A stretch of 64,000 nt of DNA from Drosophila persimilis (Eukaryota; Arthropoda; Insecta; Diptera; Drosophilidae): assembly GCF_003286085.1 (NCBI RefSeq), contig NW_020825298.1:6572001-6636000 (forward strand), in the 5' to 3' direction. The position numbers were made by a program, and so were the translations under genes. Numbering within the stretch: the stretch's first letter is position 1; every line of letters starts with the position of its first letter. Under the pieces are notes generated by a model, which was not told where the DNA came from, made no database searches, and saw only the letters and a program-made list of their open reading frames with translations. Of the stretch, positions 13,901 through 25,900 are shown piece after piece.

Positions 13901-16900
13901 GACTCGAGGCTGCTCCGCACAACGGCAGCAGCAGCCAGAAGACAAGATTAACTATGTTTTTGGGATTTGAACTCCACTCCATGGCCGTGGCTGAACTCTC
14001 TGGCGGCCATTAATATTGTGCCACGCGAGCTGAAGCCAAAGCCTCGACTTGGAGTCGGAGTTGCGTTTTTGGCGAGTCCATGAAGAAAATGCTCCACATA
14101 GGCAAAAAGAGAAGACGTTGGAGACGACTAGAGCTGGAGCATTGGAATGGTGGTGGCCAGGTGATCTTTTTACGACCAGTTCCGGCAAGTTGAACGACTT
14201 TTGATCGGTCAGGCCGGGCCGGGCCGGGGCCGGGGCCGGGGCCAGGCCAGGTTTTACGTTTGGCTTTGCGGTCGACGATCGGTCAACGTCAGGCATCATT
14301 ACCAGACCCAGTTCAGGCTGCCTGCCAGTTTCAGCCTCAGCCTCAGCTTCAGCTTTAGGATCCTGCTCTCCACTTCATCGCGTTAATGGAGTGAAAACAT
14401 GGTCGGAGAGGTCCAATGCTCCAACTAGTGCAATCATGTGATAGGAGTAGAGCCATGTACGTAGCGTTCGAACGTTAACAATTAAGCCCGGGCTCTCGGT
14501 CTGGCTATCGGTCTGGCTCTCGGCCTGGGTCCTGTTCCAGAGCTCTGGGTGTTGACACATTTTGATGCATATTAGCCCGCAAGAGATGAAGAGTCGCCTT
14601 GAAAGTCGCCTAATTAGCAGACCCCAAAGCGGCTTAGCGTCCATTCAAAGATGAACTAAATCTGCTTACCGCCGCGAGTAGACGACGACGACGATGATGA
14701 TGATGATGTGGATGTGGATGCTGATGGAACCAGTTTCCTCCGACGAGGTTGAGGATTGCTCAGATGCTGATGACTCCTCCCCGAAGGTTTTTGCTTTTTT
14801 GCAATAGACAAAAAGGCAATTGGCGTAATATTCAATTGAATTTATGGCCACAACGACACTTGGCCAGCTTTTCGACTCGGACTTGCTCTTGGGCTGCTCT
14901 TGGGCTTGGTCTTGGTCGCCTGAACACCTTTTGTGGTGCAGTTGCATGAACTTGTTCCGCCAGGCTAACGATAGAAAGACGTGGCAGACCTCTTTTTTTT
15001 TGTTTTTCGTCGTATCTGTCGTTGTTGCTGTGGCTGTGCCTCTTGTCGGTCGTTGAGATATTGTGGAGGTTGTAAATATTTAGTGCAGAGGTTGACTCTC
15101 CGTCTGTGAGGCTGGGGCCGGGGCTGGGGCCGCGCTGGAAATCTATATGAAGACATTGAGAACTGGTTCAGTGACATTGTCCAGGCCTCTCAGCGACAGC
15201 AACAACGACGTTGTCGCATCATGTTGCAGTCACAGACACAGAGTTGCAAGTGTTATTGATATTGCCCCAGCGAAGCGGCAGCCTAGACTCCTCTCCAGGG
15301 TCCCCCGGGGTGGGAGGGGGTGCCACGCATGGGTGGCGGCTCGGTTGTGGCCCGGTACGGCTCTCGATCTCGATGGCGATGGCCAGCCCAGGGTTTATTA
15401 TCGCCAGAGCATTCGCCATAAAAATGCAGATGAAGTCATAAGTTGGGGCCAATGCCAATCCCAATTCTGGTTCGACTCTCGCAGCAGGATGCGATATTTT
15501 CAGCATTTTAAATGTTCAGATTTATGGCTATATTAAAGCACAATAATAATTTCTATGCGTGATCAGCGACACGAGCTACAGGAGGGACTTCTCTATCTCT
15601 CTTCCTGTTCCCGTTCCCTGCTCTTTTTTTCTGCATGCCAGCCGGCTAGAAGTCTTTTTTTTGTCATGAATTATTCGCTGATTAAGTGGACCGAAGGTAG
15701 CAGGTGGGTTGACTGGGACTTGCCACAGAGCATAGAGCATAGGGGGGCACTCTGCGTGGCATGTGGAATGTGCGGTAACCCAAGTGGAGGTTAGAAACTG
15801 GATAGATGGAGGAGATGGCTGCACAAGATCTGGCCAGCAGCAGTTTGGGCGAGGAGGATAATTGGACTGCAAGGGAGATCGATCTCTGGATAGCAGAATG
15901 GGGTATGGGAAGGGGAGGGGATAAGTATAAGTAGAGATGGGAAATCAATGTAAAGGATCAGCTACAAGAGTAAGCAAATATCCATGTTGATCTATCAATG
16001 AAATATCGTCTCTAATATCACTAGAAAGGTGCTCCTTTTCCCAATATATTCCCTTCTTTTCTATCCCAGAGATGGATGAGTCTCTCTCTCTCAATCTGTT
16101 GTTTGTCGACTGCCGAAGGGTTTCCCTTCCTAGTACATTCTCTCTCTCACGGAGCAGCTTAGCAGTCAAGAATGCGTTTCCATGTGGGCTTTTGGGTTCT
16201 TCCTCTAACATTTTTGAAGAAAATCTCCTTTCATTCCCTAGTCTGCAGGGAAATGTGTTTCTTTATTTTCCACATAATTTCCTGGATATCTTTTGATCTC
16301 TCTAAAGTATATTATAACCTTTAAACTCTCACATCTCATATCTGAACCCACGATCTAATTAAAATCTCCAACAACTTTCTTGGAAATTAGCAACGTTTTT
16401 TTTCCGTGGGCAAACATTTGCCCTGTCAATCCATCAGCAATTCCCGTGAACTTATTTGGAGCGAATTAGTTTCTGTCAGCTAATGACAGGCCAAGGAATG
16501 TCTCTCCCTTTAGGAACGAGCCAGCAAACGAGGCTCGGAGCCACAAACGAAGCTGTCAAACGCAGCAGCAAACAAAGTCTTGAACCCAAGAGACGAAACT
16601 CAAATTGGAACTGGATTGGAGCCTAGGCTGGGAGCTGTCCCATCTCCATCTTCGGTGTGGCATGAGTCTCTGATGTACATGGGATGTGCCTCTTCCAGCT
16701 AGCCTCTAGCCCCCTGAGCTCCTCGATCGTCGGTCGGTCGGTCGTCGTCGCCGCTGTACTTATTGTATTTGACATGCCAAATGCCAAAAGTACACGTAGG
16801 CGTCATAAGATTCATGACTCGAAAGAGTTGACTTTGCGCCTTTTTGCCCACGATCGGTTTGGGTCTTTTCCCCTCCCCCCCCTCTCTGGGTCTGGGTCTG

Positions 16901-19900
16901 GGTCTGGGTGTCGTGTCGCGGGCACTGAACGAACGTTCTGTCTAGGCTCCACTCCACTCCACTCGACTCCACTCGCATCTGAACTGTAGCGAGAGGTACA
17001 CCAACGTGTTATTGTTGCTTGGGTTCACATAAATGTCAAGCATCGGCAACAACAGCAACCAGCAACCAGCAACAGCTACAGAAGATGGAGATCAACTTTA
17101 GCTCTAGATTTTGCACCCATGGCTAACGCCCCCGACAATCGCATGGCACTCCATCTCTCTCTCTCGCGGGGGGGGGCACTCGGGGGGCTCTCGCGTATGC
17201 ATTTCAAAAACGACCCTATTATTAGGCGTAGGGTTTCATTCGTTCATCCGCCGTTGGGGCAGCAGCATTATGAAACCAAAAACATAAACAACCAATGCAA
17301 ATCCCCCTTAAGTCAGCAGAGTCATCGTCATGATCATCATACCAGATGATCATTATCGTCTCGTATTCGAGAAATGTCAAAAGCCCAGGCCCATCCGCGC
17401 ACTTGTCACTTGAGCTTGGGGGCCCCCAGAGGTCTCCCTTGCCATACAGATACTCGAAGCAGATGCAGATACTTTCGGTATCTATGTATCTATCTCTCTC
17501 TCATTATTTGTTTATCTTAATTCGTATTAAAGTTAGATTTTTTATCGCACAAGCAACTCGTTATTTTGGCTTCAGGGTCCCGGCCCGTCCCGTCCCTTCC
17601 CGTCCCTCCCCGTCCCTTCCCGACGACTGTGCACAGCCCCCTCTCATCCATAACTGTCACATTGCCTGACTTAAGTTTTATTTATCTTTATATTGGCCTT
17701 TTGGCCAGGCCAACGCTGTCTTGTGGCCAAGCTCCCTCCTCTCTGGTTTTTTAAGGGAAATGCCTGCCCTGCCCCCTTGCCCCGCCGCCCGGGCTGACGC
17801 TGTCGCTGTTTGGTTTTGAAAATTGATTTGGAAAGTTGCATTAAAATGCAATTTGTTGGTTGTGTGGCAAGAGGGACAGAGACAGCGACAGCGACAGGGA
17901 GATAGAGAGAAAAGTGTGTTATGTGGCCAGTTGCCCCCTGCTTCTTCTGTGCCACAGGAAGTATGACGGTGCAACATATGTACGTGAGTGTCTCCCAAAA
18001 AAGAAACAACAAATAACAAAATTCAAATTAATTTTTCGGCTAAGCGGAGTGACAGAAGAGTGAGAGATTGGGGGGAAAACCTCAATGGATGAGTCAAAGT
18101 TCAGATGTGATGTAACTTTGGGACTGGAAGTGTGATGGGGGCGCTGTATGGTTTATGGGTTATAGAAAAATAATAAAAAAACGTGAAGAAATTATGGTTT
18201 TCTACATTTTTATTGAATCTTAAATCTTGAATTTATTGAATTTCGATCCATAAACAAATAAGATGCTTAAAATCCACATGGGATATAAGTGGGACATCTG
18301 TGCTTGCCTCTGAGAGTCCAAGCCGAATAGCCACTGGGTCCACTCTAATCCATTCTCTAAGCGGTTCTTGTACTAAAGGTAGTATCTCTGCCTTTCTCCT
18401 CGTTCTGGCAACAAATTTCCCTCTTCCTGCCTTCCTACCATCGGAGTGTTTTTTATCCTCCGTCTTCCGTTTGTATCAAAAATGGTCCTAGTCATGCACA
18501 CGACAATTAATTTGTTTGTTCTTCGATTCTTCTTCGTCTGCCTGGCGCCAGTTGTCGAAGATTAAAACTCGGAAGCACTGAAAGGAGCTGGGAACTCAAA
18601 AATATGAGCCCAAGAAGTTCGAGTTCCGTTTCCATTGAACTCGTATCGATCAGAATTCCTTGCATAGAGAAAGGTATACAAATTAATGTTCGTCAGTTTT
18701 ACTTCTGTAAGAGAGAGAGAGAGGGAACACCCCATGGCAAAAGGCCACAGATCCGGCTCCACAAATGTTGTGGCAGAAAAAACACTCTATGTTTGCCCCG
18801 AGTTCCGTTTGCGGCGCACAACAACCCATATTAACGGTGCTTTTGTGGTAAAAAAAAAAAAAAAAAAAACAGAAACCAGCAAAGACTTTCATAGCCCAAA
18901 GAATCAATGCACAGCCAAGTGGCTGGGAGTGGGGGCCCAGAAAGGAGAACAAATCACCGACTTGCCTAATGATTATAAACGTAACAATCTAGTTTGCGGC
19001 GTTGGCGGTCAACGCATTATCAGCAACGGGCAACGTGCAACGCGCAACGTGCAACAGGAACAGGAACACAGAGGCAACTACCGCACACGAGACTGCAACA
19101 ACAATCGAGTGTGCAACAAGAGGAACTGGAGGCACGTGCTAAACATGCAACTCCTACTCTTACCACGGCCAAGGCCCCGGCAGACAGGCAGCAACAGGCA
19201 GCAGCCCGAGAGACAGACAGAGCGGCACAGACACGACCATTCAGTCAAGAGACAGCCACACAGCGTTGCAGTTGCAGTTGCAGCCCAGCTCCTTTCGGCC
19301 ACAAGACCAAGACCAATATGCTACCATTAATCCATGAATTACTTAAAACCACATTCCGTGCAGCGGCAGAAGCCAGTAAGGAGGAGCAGGGTGGCAGGGG
19401 GAACATTTAAATTGCCCGCTTACCGCCATATTTCAATATATTGGGGTTCTGGGCGGGAGACCGAAGAGATTTTTGCCTTTTTTTCTGTGTTGGCTTCCAC
19501 TTTTGGCCGCCTACGAAATGGACAAAAAAAATTGGCCCAACGACAAGCAATTTCTTGCCTCGCGATTGCTTGGCTTTTCTCTGATAATGTTGCACGATAA
19601 TGATGTCGTCTGTTTGATGATGTTGCTGCTGGCTGGGCCTTGCTGCAGCGACCTGCTGTGGCAGGCAGGCCGTACCGCCGATCCGCCGAACCGAACAATC
19701 ACCTACATTGAAGGAAAAAGTTCTCTGTTCTTTTTAGAAGAGTTTTGGGGGCCAGGAATCACAGCACGAAAGCAAATGATTGCAATCGAGTGCGGAGGGG
19801 GGGAGCTGCAAGGTCCCTTCACTCCTTCTCTCTGTGTCTCTCTCTCTATGTGGCACAGTGGCGATTAACAGACAAATTGTGGACATACTCAGAGAAGTTC

Positions 19901-22900
19901 AATGATATTTGTACCCATCAAGAGGGCATTACATGTGTAATCTTTAGGCAGAAGGCGTTTGTCCTGTAATTTCTTTATTGCTAAGGAATCTGCAAGCTGT
20001 AGGATGGATCTGGCATACCATCCCAGAAGGCCCACTGTGGCTGCCGGACTGGAGCAGAGGTTAGATGAAATGTGCACCAGACGGAGGTTATAAGGTGGCC
20101 ACGGCAACAGAGCTGCCATTTAACTGACAGTCGGATGGGGCAGGCAGGAAGGCAGCAGGGAGCAGCCTGCAAAGTCAGGCAGCAGCCCCCATTGAGACCC
20201 CAGAGACCCCGGAGACCCCCGAGACCTCAGAGAGTCGGAACCAAAGCGAAGTCAGCGCATGACTGGAAGCACAGCCAAACACAAACATACAACCGAAAGA
20301 GTCTCAGAGTCCCAGAGACCGAAAGTCAAATGCCAAGCAGCAGATCATGCCAGGGTCTGGGGTCTGGGGGTCTGGGGGTCTTTGGGGTGCTCTCGAGTGC
20401 TGCTCGGACCCAGGCAGGTCGTTGCAGCAACGTCGCGTCGCTCGTGGTGTGTTATCAAAGCTGATGATGATTATACCCACTTGCACGCCTTTTTTCTGTG
20501 CCCCTACAGGAAGCCCCAGCCAGAGCCCCAGCCAGAGCCAGAGCCAGAGCTGGCCTGGGCTTTAGCTGCAATTGGCTACTCGTCGCCGTCGCCATCGCCA
20601 TCGTCGTTGTTGTCCGTCGCCGCCGTCGTCTTGTTGCATGCATTATTATTATGCGCATGCGCGCAGTTGGCCATATAATCTAAAATTGTATCTTTGGCGT
20701 GTAACCCGGGGCACTTCTTCTTCTTCTTCATCTTCTACTTCAGCGCAGCTCCTGCAGCAGCAGAAGCGGCAACGGCAGCGGCAGCGGCAGCTCCTCCTTG
20801 CCTGCTGCCTGCTGCCTGTTGGGGGCGGGGGGAACCCAACAAAACTACAAAATAAACTGATTATGTGCCTACCGCTGCTCTCGAGCCGCGTCCACAGCGA
20901 AATTAACAGCCCCATCTCTTCGCGGACCTCGGCTGCAGGGGTCCTCCCCCTCCACACACTCCTCCTTCTCCTCCTCCTCTGGGCCTGTCCGAGTCCGAGT
21001 CGGATGGAGCTCCCCCTTGTGGCCTTCTTTTGTTTCTATGGCAAACGATCGGGTCACATAAAATTTGCTAATATTTTGACCTTAAGATACAATATCTTTG
21101 CTGGTACGTAGCCATTGTGCACAGTGGGCAAAGATGGCCAAATATTGGTAACAAATGGAGAAGAAATATGAATGAGCATTTCTATAAGGAAAGTACTTTG
21201 ATTCTCAGACTTCTTATGTTTCCAATTTGTTTAAATTTCTCCAGTACTTATCAGCCATTTACTCCCACTGTATCTCTATCACTCTCTCTGGCCAGCGGCA
21301 GAAGCTGTGAAATAAAAATAAAACTTATTTATTACAACTGTCTAGCGGGACAGCCAGACAGAGCCGCGGCCCCAGGGGGACTTTTCAATAATTTATTAAA
21401 TTATTTAAATAATAAGCGGGCAATTTTTATTCATTGCTGTTGAAACCACAGTCGAGTGATTGATATAGAATACAGTTTTCTCTGTAATAGGTATAAGGGG
21501 GGGAGGGGGCCCAGACTGGCAATTTCCAACACTTTCGATGGAAAGTGGATGGAATTGAGCATTTTGGAGGATGTTCTCTCGTCGAACTATGATAGTCGGA
21601 GGAGAGGCTGCATGCCAATCAAATGCTACCTTAGATTGCAGCAGATTCCAGATGCCAGCAACAAGAATCCAGAATCCAGTATTCAGTATTCAGCCATGAA
21701 CGGGGCGAGGCCACCTAGTAGTAGAGAGCAGAGCATCGAATGCGTAACAAGATCAAACCACAGCCACCGCACTGGGGGGATACTCGGGCGGGGAGGCCCC
21801 GTTGGACCCATTGGACAGTGAGACAGTCGGACGTCAGAGGATGTTTGGCATTAAGCGTAATTGTTGGGTTGAATGCTGGGCCTGGGATGGGATGGGATGC
21901 CTGAATAAAAAGAGAAGAGAAATATCATTAAATACTCGTACCAAAATCAAAGCCAAAGCCAAAGACACAAGTGAAGTGTAGCCCCGCAATGGCGATGGGC
22001 AAACAAGTCAACTTTTCAATGATACCCCTTTGACAGGGCCAACAGAGAAAGAGGGTAGATTGGGCTGCATAGAAGGTTGTCGAAATGGGGATGGGGATTA
22101 TTATGAATATGAGTTCCTAAAAGGGAAAACAGTCCTTTTATAAGTAATATCAGTTTATCTCAGAATATTGCAAAATATAATATTAATATTTTTTTGTATT
22201 AATATTCTCTTTAGATACTTTTTTCCAACTATCAATCTTTTCAGATTGTTTTTTATGATAATTTGTGTATAATTTTCTGATATTTATATGAAATTTCCCT
22301 AGATACATCGAAGATTTAATTCGAATTGACTAGAAATTCTATATATTTTTTGATAATAATGTTTCTTTGTTCAATGCAATCTACACTCTATATGTTTATG
22401 GATTATTTAAGATAAAGAATATCTTTTTTGTCCTCAGTAAATTACTCCATAATACTCCACTCATTACAGGCTATCCCGCTGTCGACTATACGCAACTTTT
22501 GCGATTCTTTTGTTGTTTTTGTTGCGGCTGTTATTTTAGGTGGGCAGCCACCGATACGAGCAAACCGAGCCAAAGGTTGTTGATGGGCAACTGGTACTTG
22601 GTACTTGCCACTGCCACTGCCACAGCCACAGCCACAGCCACTGCCGGCAATCAGGTCGAAGTCAGTCTCTTTCTTTGAGCTTGCTTTTGGCCAGTCCCCG
22701 GCTGTAGCTGTAGCTGTAGCTGTAGCTGGGGCCCAGACCAGACCCGATCCGACCCGACCAGGCCATGCCAGACCAGACATGAAGAATTACAATGAGTAGG
22801 TAGTTGGGCGCAATTGACGGTGGCTCAGGCTCTGGCTCAGCTTCAGAGTCAGCTCCGAGAACAGCTTCAACCTCTGCAAAAGTTGGCAGCAGGTCGGCCC

Positions 22901-25900
22901 ACGTTCTACGGGCTCCCGGGCATAGGTAGCACAAAAAGCTGTTCAATTTAGAATTCAAATTGTTGTCTTCGCCACTCGTCTGCCCCTCCCAGCCAGCTGT
23001 CCCTCCCCTACCCTCCGCTCCCCTCCCCCGACAGTCACTGTGTCTGTGTGTTGGACTCTGTGTTGGCCTGTTGGCTGATGGCTGGCTGTAGGGTTAAGCA
23101 GGTCAAAATACGTACAACTAAATTGAGCCCAGAAATACAATTGGGAGAGGAGCCGCCGTCGCTGCCGTCGCCGCCGTCGCCGCTGCCGCAAAGACGGGGT
23201 AGAATTCATTTTTCGTCGAGTCGAACAGCAGGGTCTTTGGTCTTCAAATTAAAATGTTTTTTGGGGGAGAGAGCGAACGGAGGAGTCCGAGGAGTCCGTG
23301 GAGAGACGAGCGAGTGACCAGAAGCAGAAGCACTTTTGTAGCCGCTTATTAGTGTGATGTGTCTTTTGGGCCAAGATTCGGGTTCCGAGGAGGATGAGAG
23401 GACCCTGGCACGTTTCACATTTTGACGCGCCATGCGGCCTGACCCTGCTATTAATTTATTTGGCGAAAAAACAAAAAAAAAAAAAAAACGGAAACATTCC
23501 ACAACTTTGAGATTATCCCTCAAATGGTTGTTCTTTTCTTTCAATTTGAAACCAATCCACTTATATGCATATTAGAGATGGGCGCGTGACAGAAATATCG
23601 TTTGGATTAGGTGCTCTTCAGCCTCTTTCCGGGATTCAATTGGAACATTAAGCGTTTAGGAGAGTTCTTCATTTATGCTTCATTTTATTATATTTTAAAC
23701 TCAATTATCGCCATTTACTTCTGAAAATTAGAGATGGAAGCGGGATAGGAATATCGTATAAGCGATAGTATTGGCTTGGCGGTTTCAAGAAATCATGTTT
23801 CTTTTTACTATTTGTACTTATCTGTTTGAATATGGATCCGTGCCTTTTGAATTTGAGCGCTGGAAAATGTGGATATTCTTTGTCCATAGCACTAATCTGC
23901 GCTTTCGGATGAGCGGAATATTCAATATTTGGCTCGTTCTCGAATGCAAGACGAGAAACGAAGCGGAGGTGAATTTTCGATCTACTTGTTGGCGTTTTCT
24001 GCCATGTTCTTTGAAAGTTCCATTGAAAAATCCAATATTCAATATAAAAATTGGTGTTTTTTTTTTGTACTACCGCCATTTTTCTCTGAGTGTACAGATT
24101 ACAAACATAAATCCATATTTTAGGTAACATTTTTCTTCTCGTGAGCTTGCGATAGTTTATCTCTGATATCTCTGGCATCTTTGGGATCTCTTTTTTTTTC
24201 TTTTGTATGTTTTAAGCCAAACGAGTATCAATTTTATGTTGCCATTTTATGATTGAAACCCACTTGAATTCTATGTAAATATTGCGCAACAAAATAGCTT
24301 TATTGGGCCTAAACTTTATAGCTCTATTAAAGCCACCAGCAAAATGAAAAGAACGAATGACTCTAGACCGGAGTTTAGGTCGTATAAAAAAAAGAAGCAA
24401 CGCAACAAATATTTACGAGTTCTTTGGCTCTAAAACAAACCTTTGACGAATCTTTTGCTGGTGCTCGTCTGGTGCTGTCGTATGCAAATCAACGTCGAAT
24501 CGAACCCTCCTCTCATTGATATTTAACCATCTGTGTCCCATGGTCAAGTCAGGTCACCACTCGTGTCCGTAAAAACTTGAACTATAAAGTTTAATTAGAT
24601 TGAAAGTCTGGGCGTAGCTCAGAGATAAGCATCTCACGTGTCGGCCTCTAATTTGATTGAAAATATTTTGGCAGCCGCCACGATTGCGCAGATTCCAGGC
24701 GATGGATGGTCTATGGACTGCGGACTCGTATGCTAATTTTCAATCAAGCAAATGTGTATCTGTTTTGTGTGCCAAATAAATATTAGCTGCGAAACCATCA
24801 AAGCTACATAAATTCCAGTCTCCTTTGCATTAATTAATATTTCTTTTTTTGGGGAAAGAAAAATCTACACACGATCATCGGATCCGCTGCTGCCCCGTTT
24901 CTCTTTCGAGTCTTTTGTTTGATGCAACAAAATGATTTGCATATTTCCATATTTTTTGCTGCTCGCTTTTGTTGTTGGCAATGGGCTTTCCGTTCTGTTC
25001 TTTTGCTTAAATTGCCTGCAATGGACCCAGTCCAATGGACTGCAGTCCAATTACATTGCGTGTAGACCTCCTCGCTGGCAGACTCTTTGCTCGAAAGGAG
25101 TTCAAAGTCAAGAGCCGAGAGGCCTAAGAGACTCACAATTCAAATCTGCTTTTGGCCCATATTGTTATGGCCAGGCTTTCTGCCTCTATCGTAGTTAATG
25201 CAAAGTTCTTGTTGCTGTTGCTGTGGGCTGCTCGGCTGGTCAGTTGTTGCTATTGTTGGCCTCTGTCAATTATTGGCACAGAATTTAGAATGCAATGCTC
25301 GCCGGCCCAATGCACTTGGCCATGGCCATGGCCATAACCACAGAGGCACCCAAATCAAAGCCTGGTCTTTTCCCCATTTCCCCCTCGCCGTTTGCCCGAG
25401 CAACAGAATTATGACAGAGCCGAAGAGAGCTAGCTCTGTGGGCCCTGGCCATTGGAGTAAAAGCCACCAATTTCCGGTCAGAACCTGGCGTTTTTCCTAC
25501 TCTGCAGCTGGCTTTTTTTTTGTGTTTTTTGTGGTAATGTTGTGGTGATAGTAGGGAAATAAATTCATAATTAAATTGCCAGAGAAATGTGCAGAATGGA
25601 CACCCAAGAAAGCTTTTACTGGGAGTTTGATATCTGTTTTTTCGAAGAGAGAATGTTTGAAGATCAAATTACATTTATATTATAATTCTATTCTCTTCGA
25701 TTCATTGACAAAATGAATATCACATTCATGCCTCTTCTTCGTGCAACAAATTGCTTTAACAAAAGGCAGATCGTAAAATCGTAGATTTTCTGCATATTTA
25801 AATATTCGAAATCTTGGCAACACACAAATGAATGGATCCGATCCCCTCCCCCCAGTGAAAAGACCATAGAAAAAAATTCATCGTATATTTATTGAGTATT

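Noticed and set aside
23705-24178. 157-aa minus-strand ORF as a host gene
   Set aside because: It is in AT-rich intron, has no recognisable domain, no TATA box and no supporting poly(A) signal. It is listed only as a possible transposon remnant.
24603-24650. tRNA-like A-box (GCGTAGCTCAGAGATAAGC)
   Set aside because: No matching B box, T-loop or acceptor stem can be formed nearby; it is a chance resemblance.
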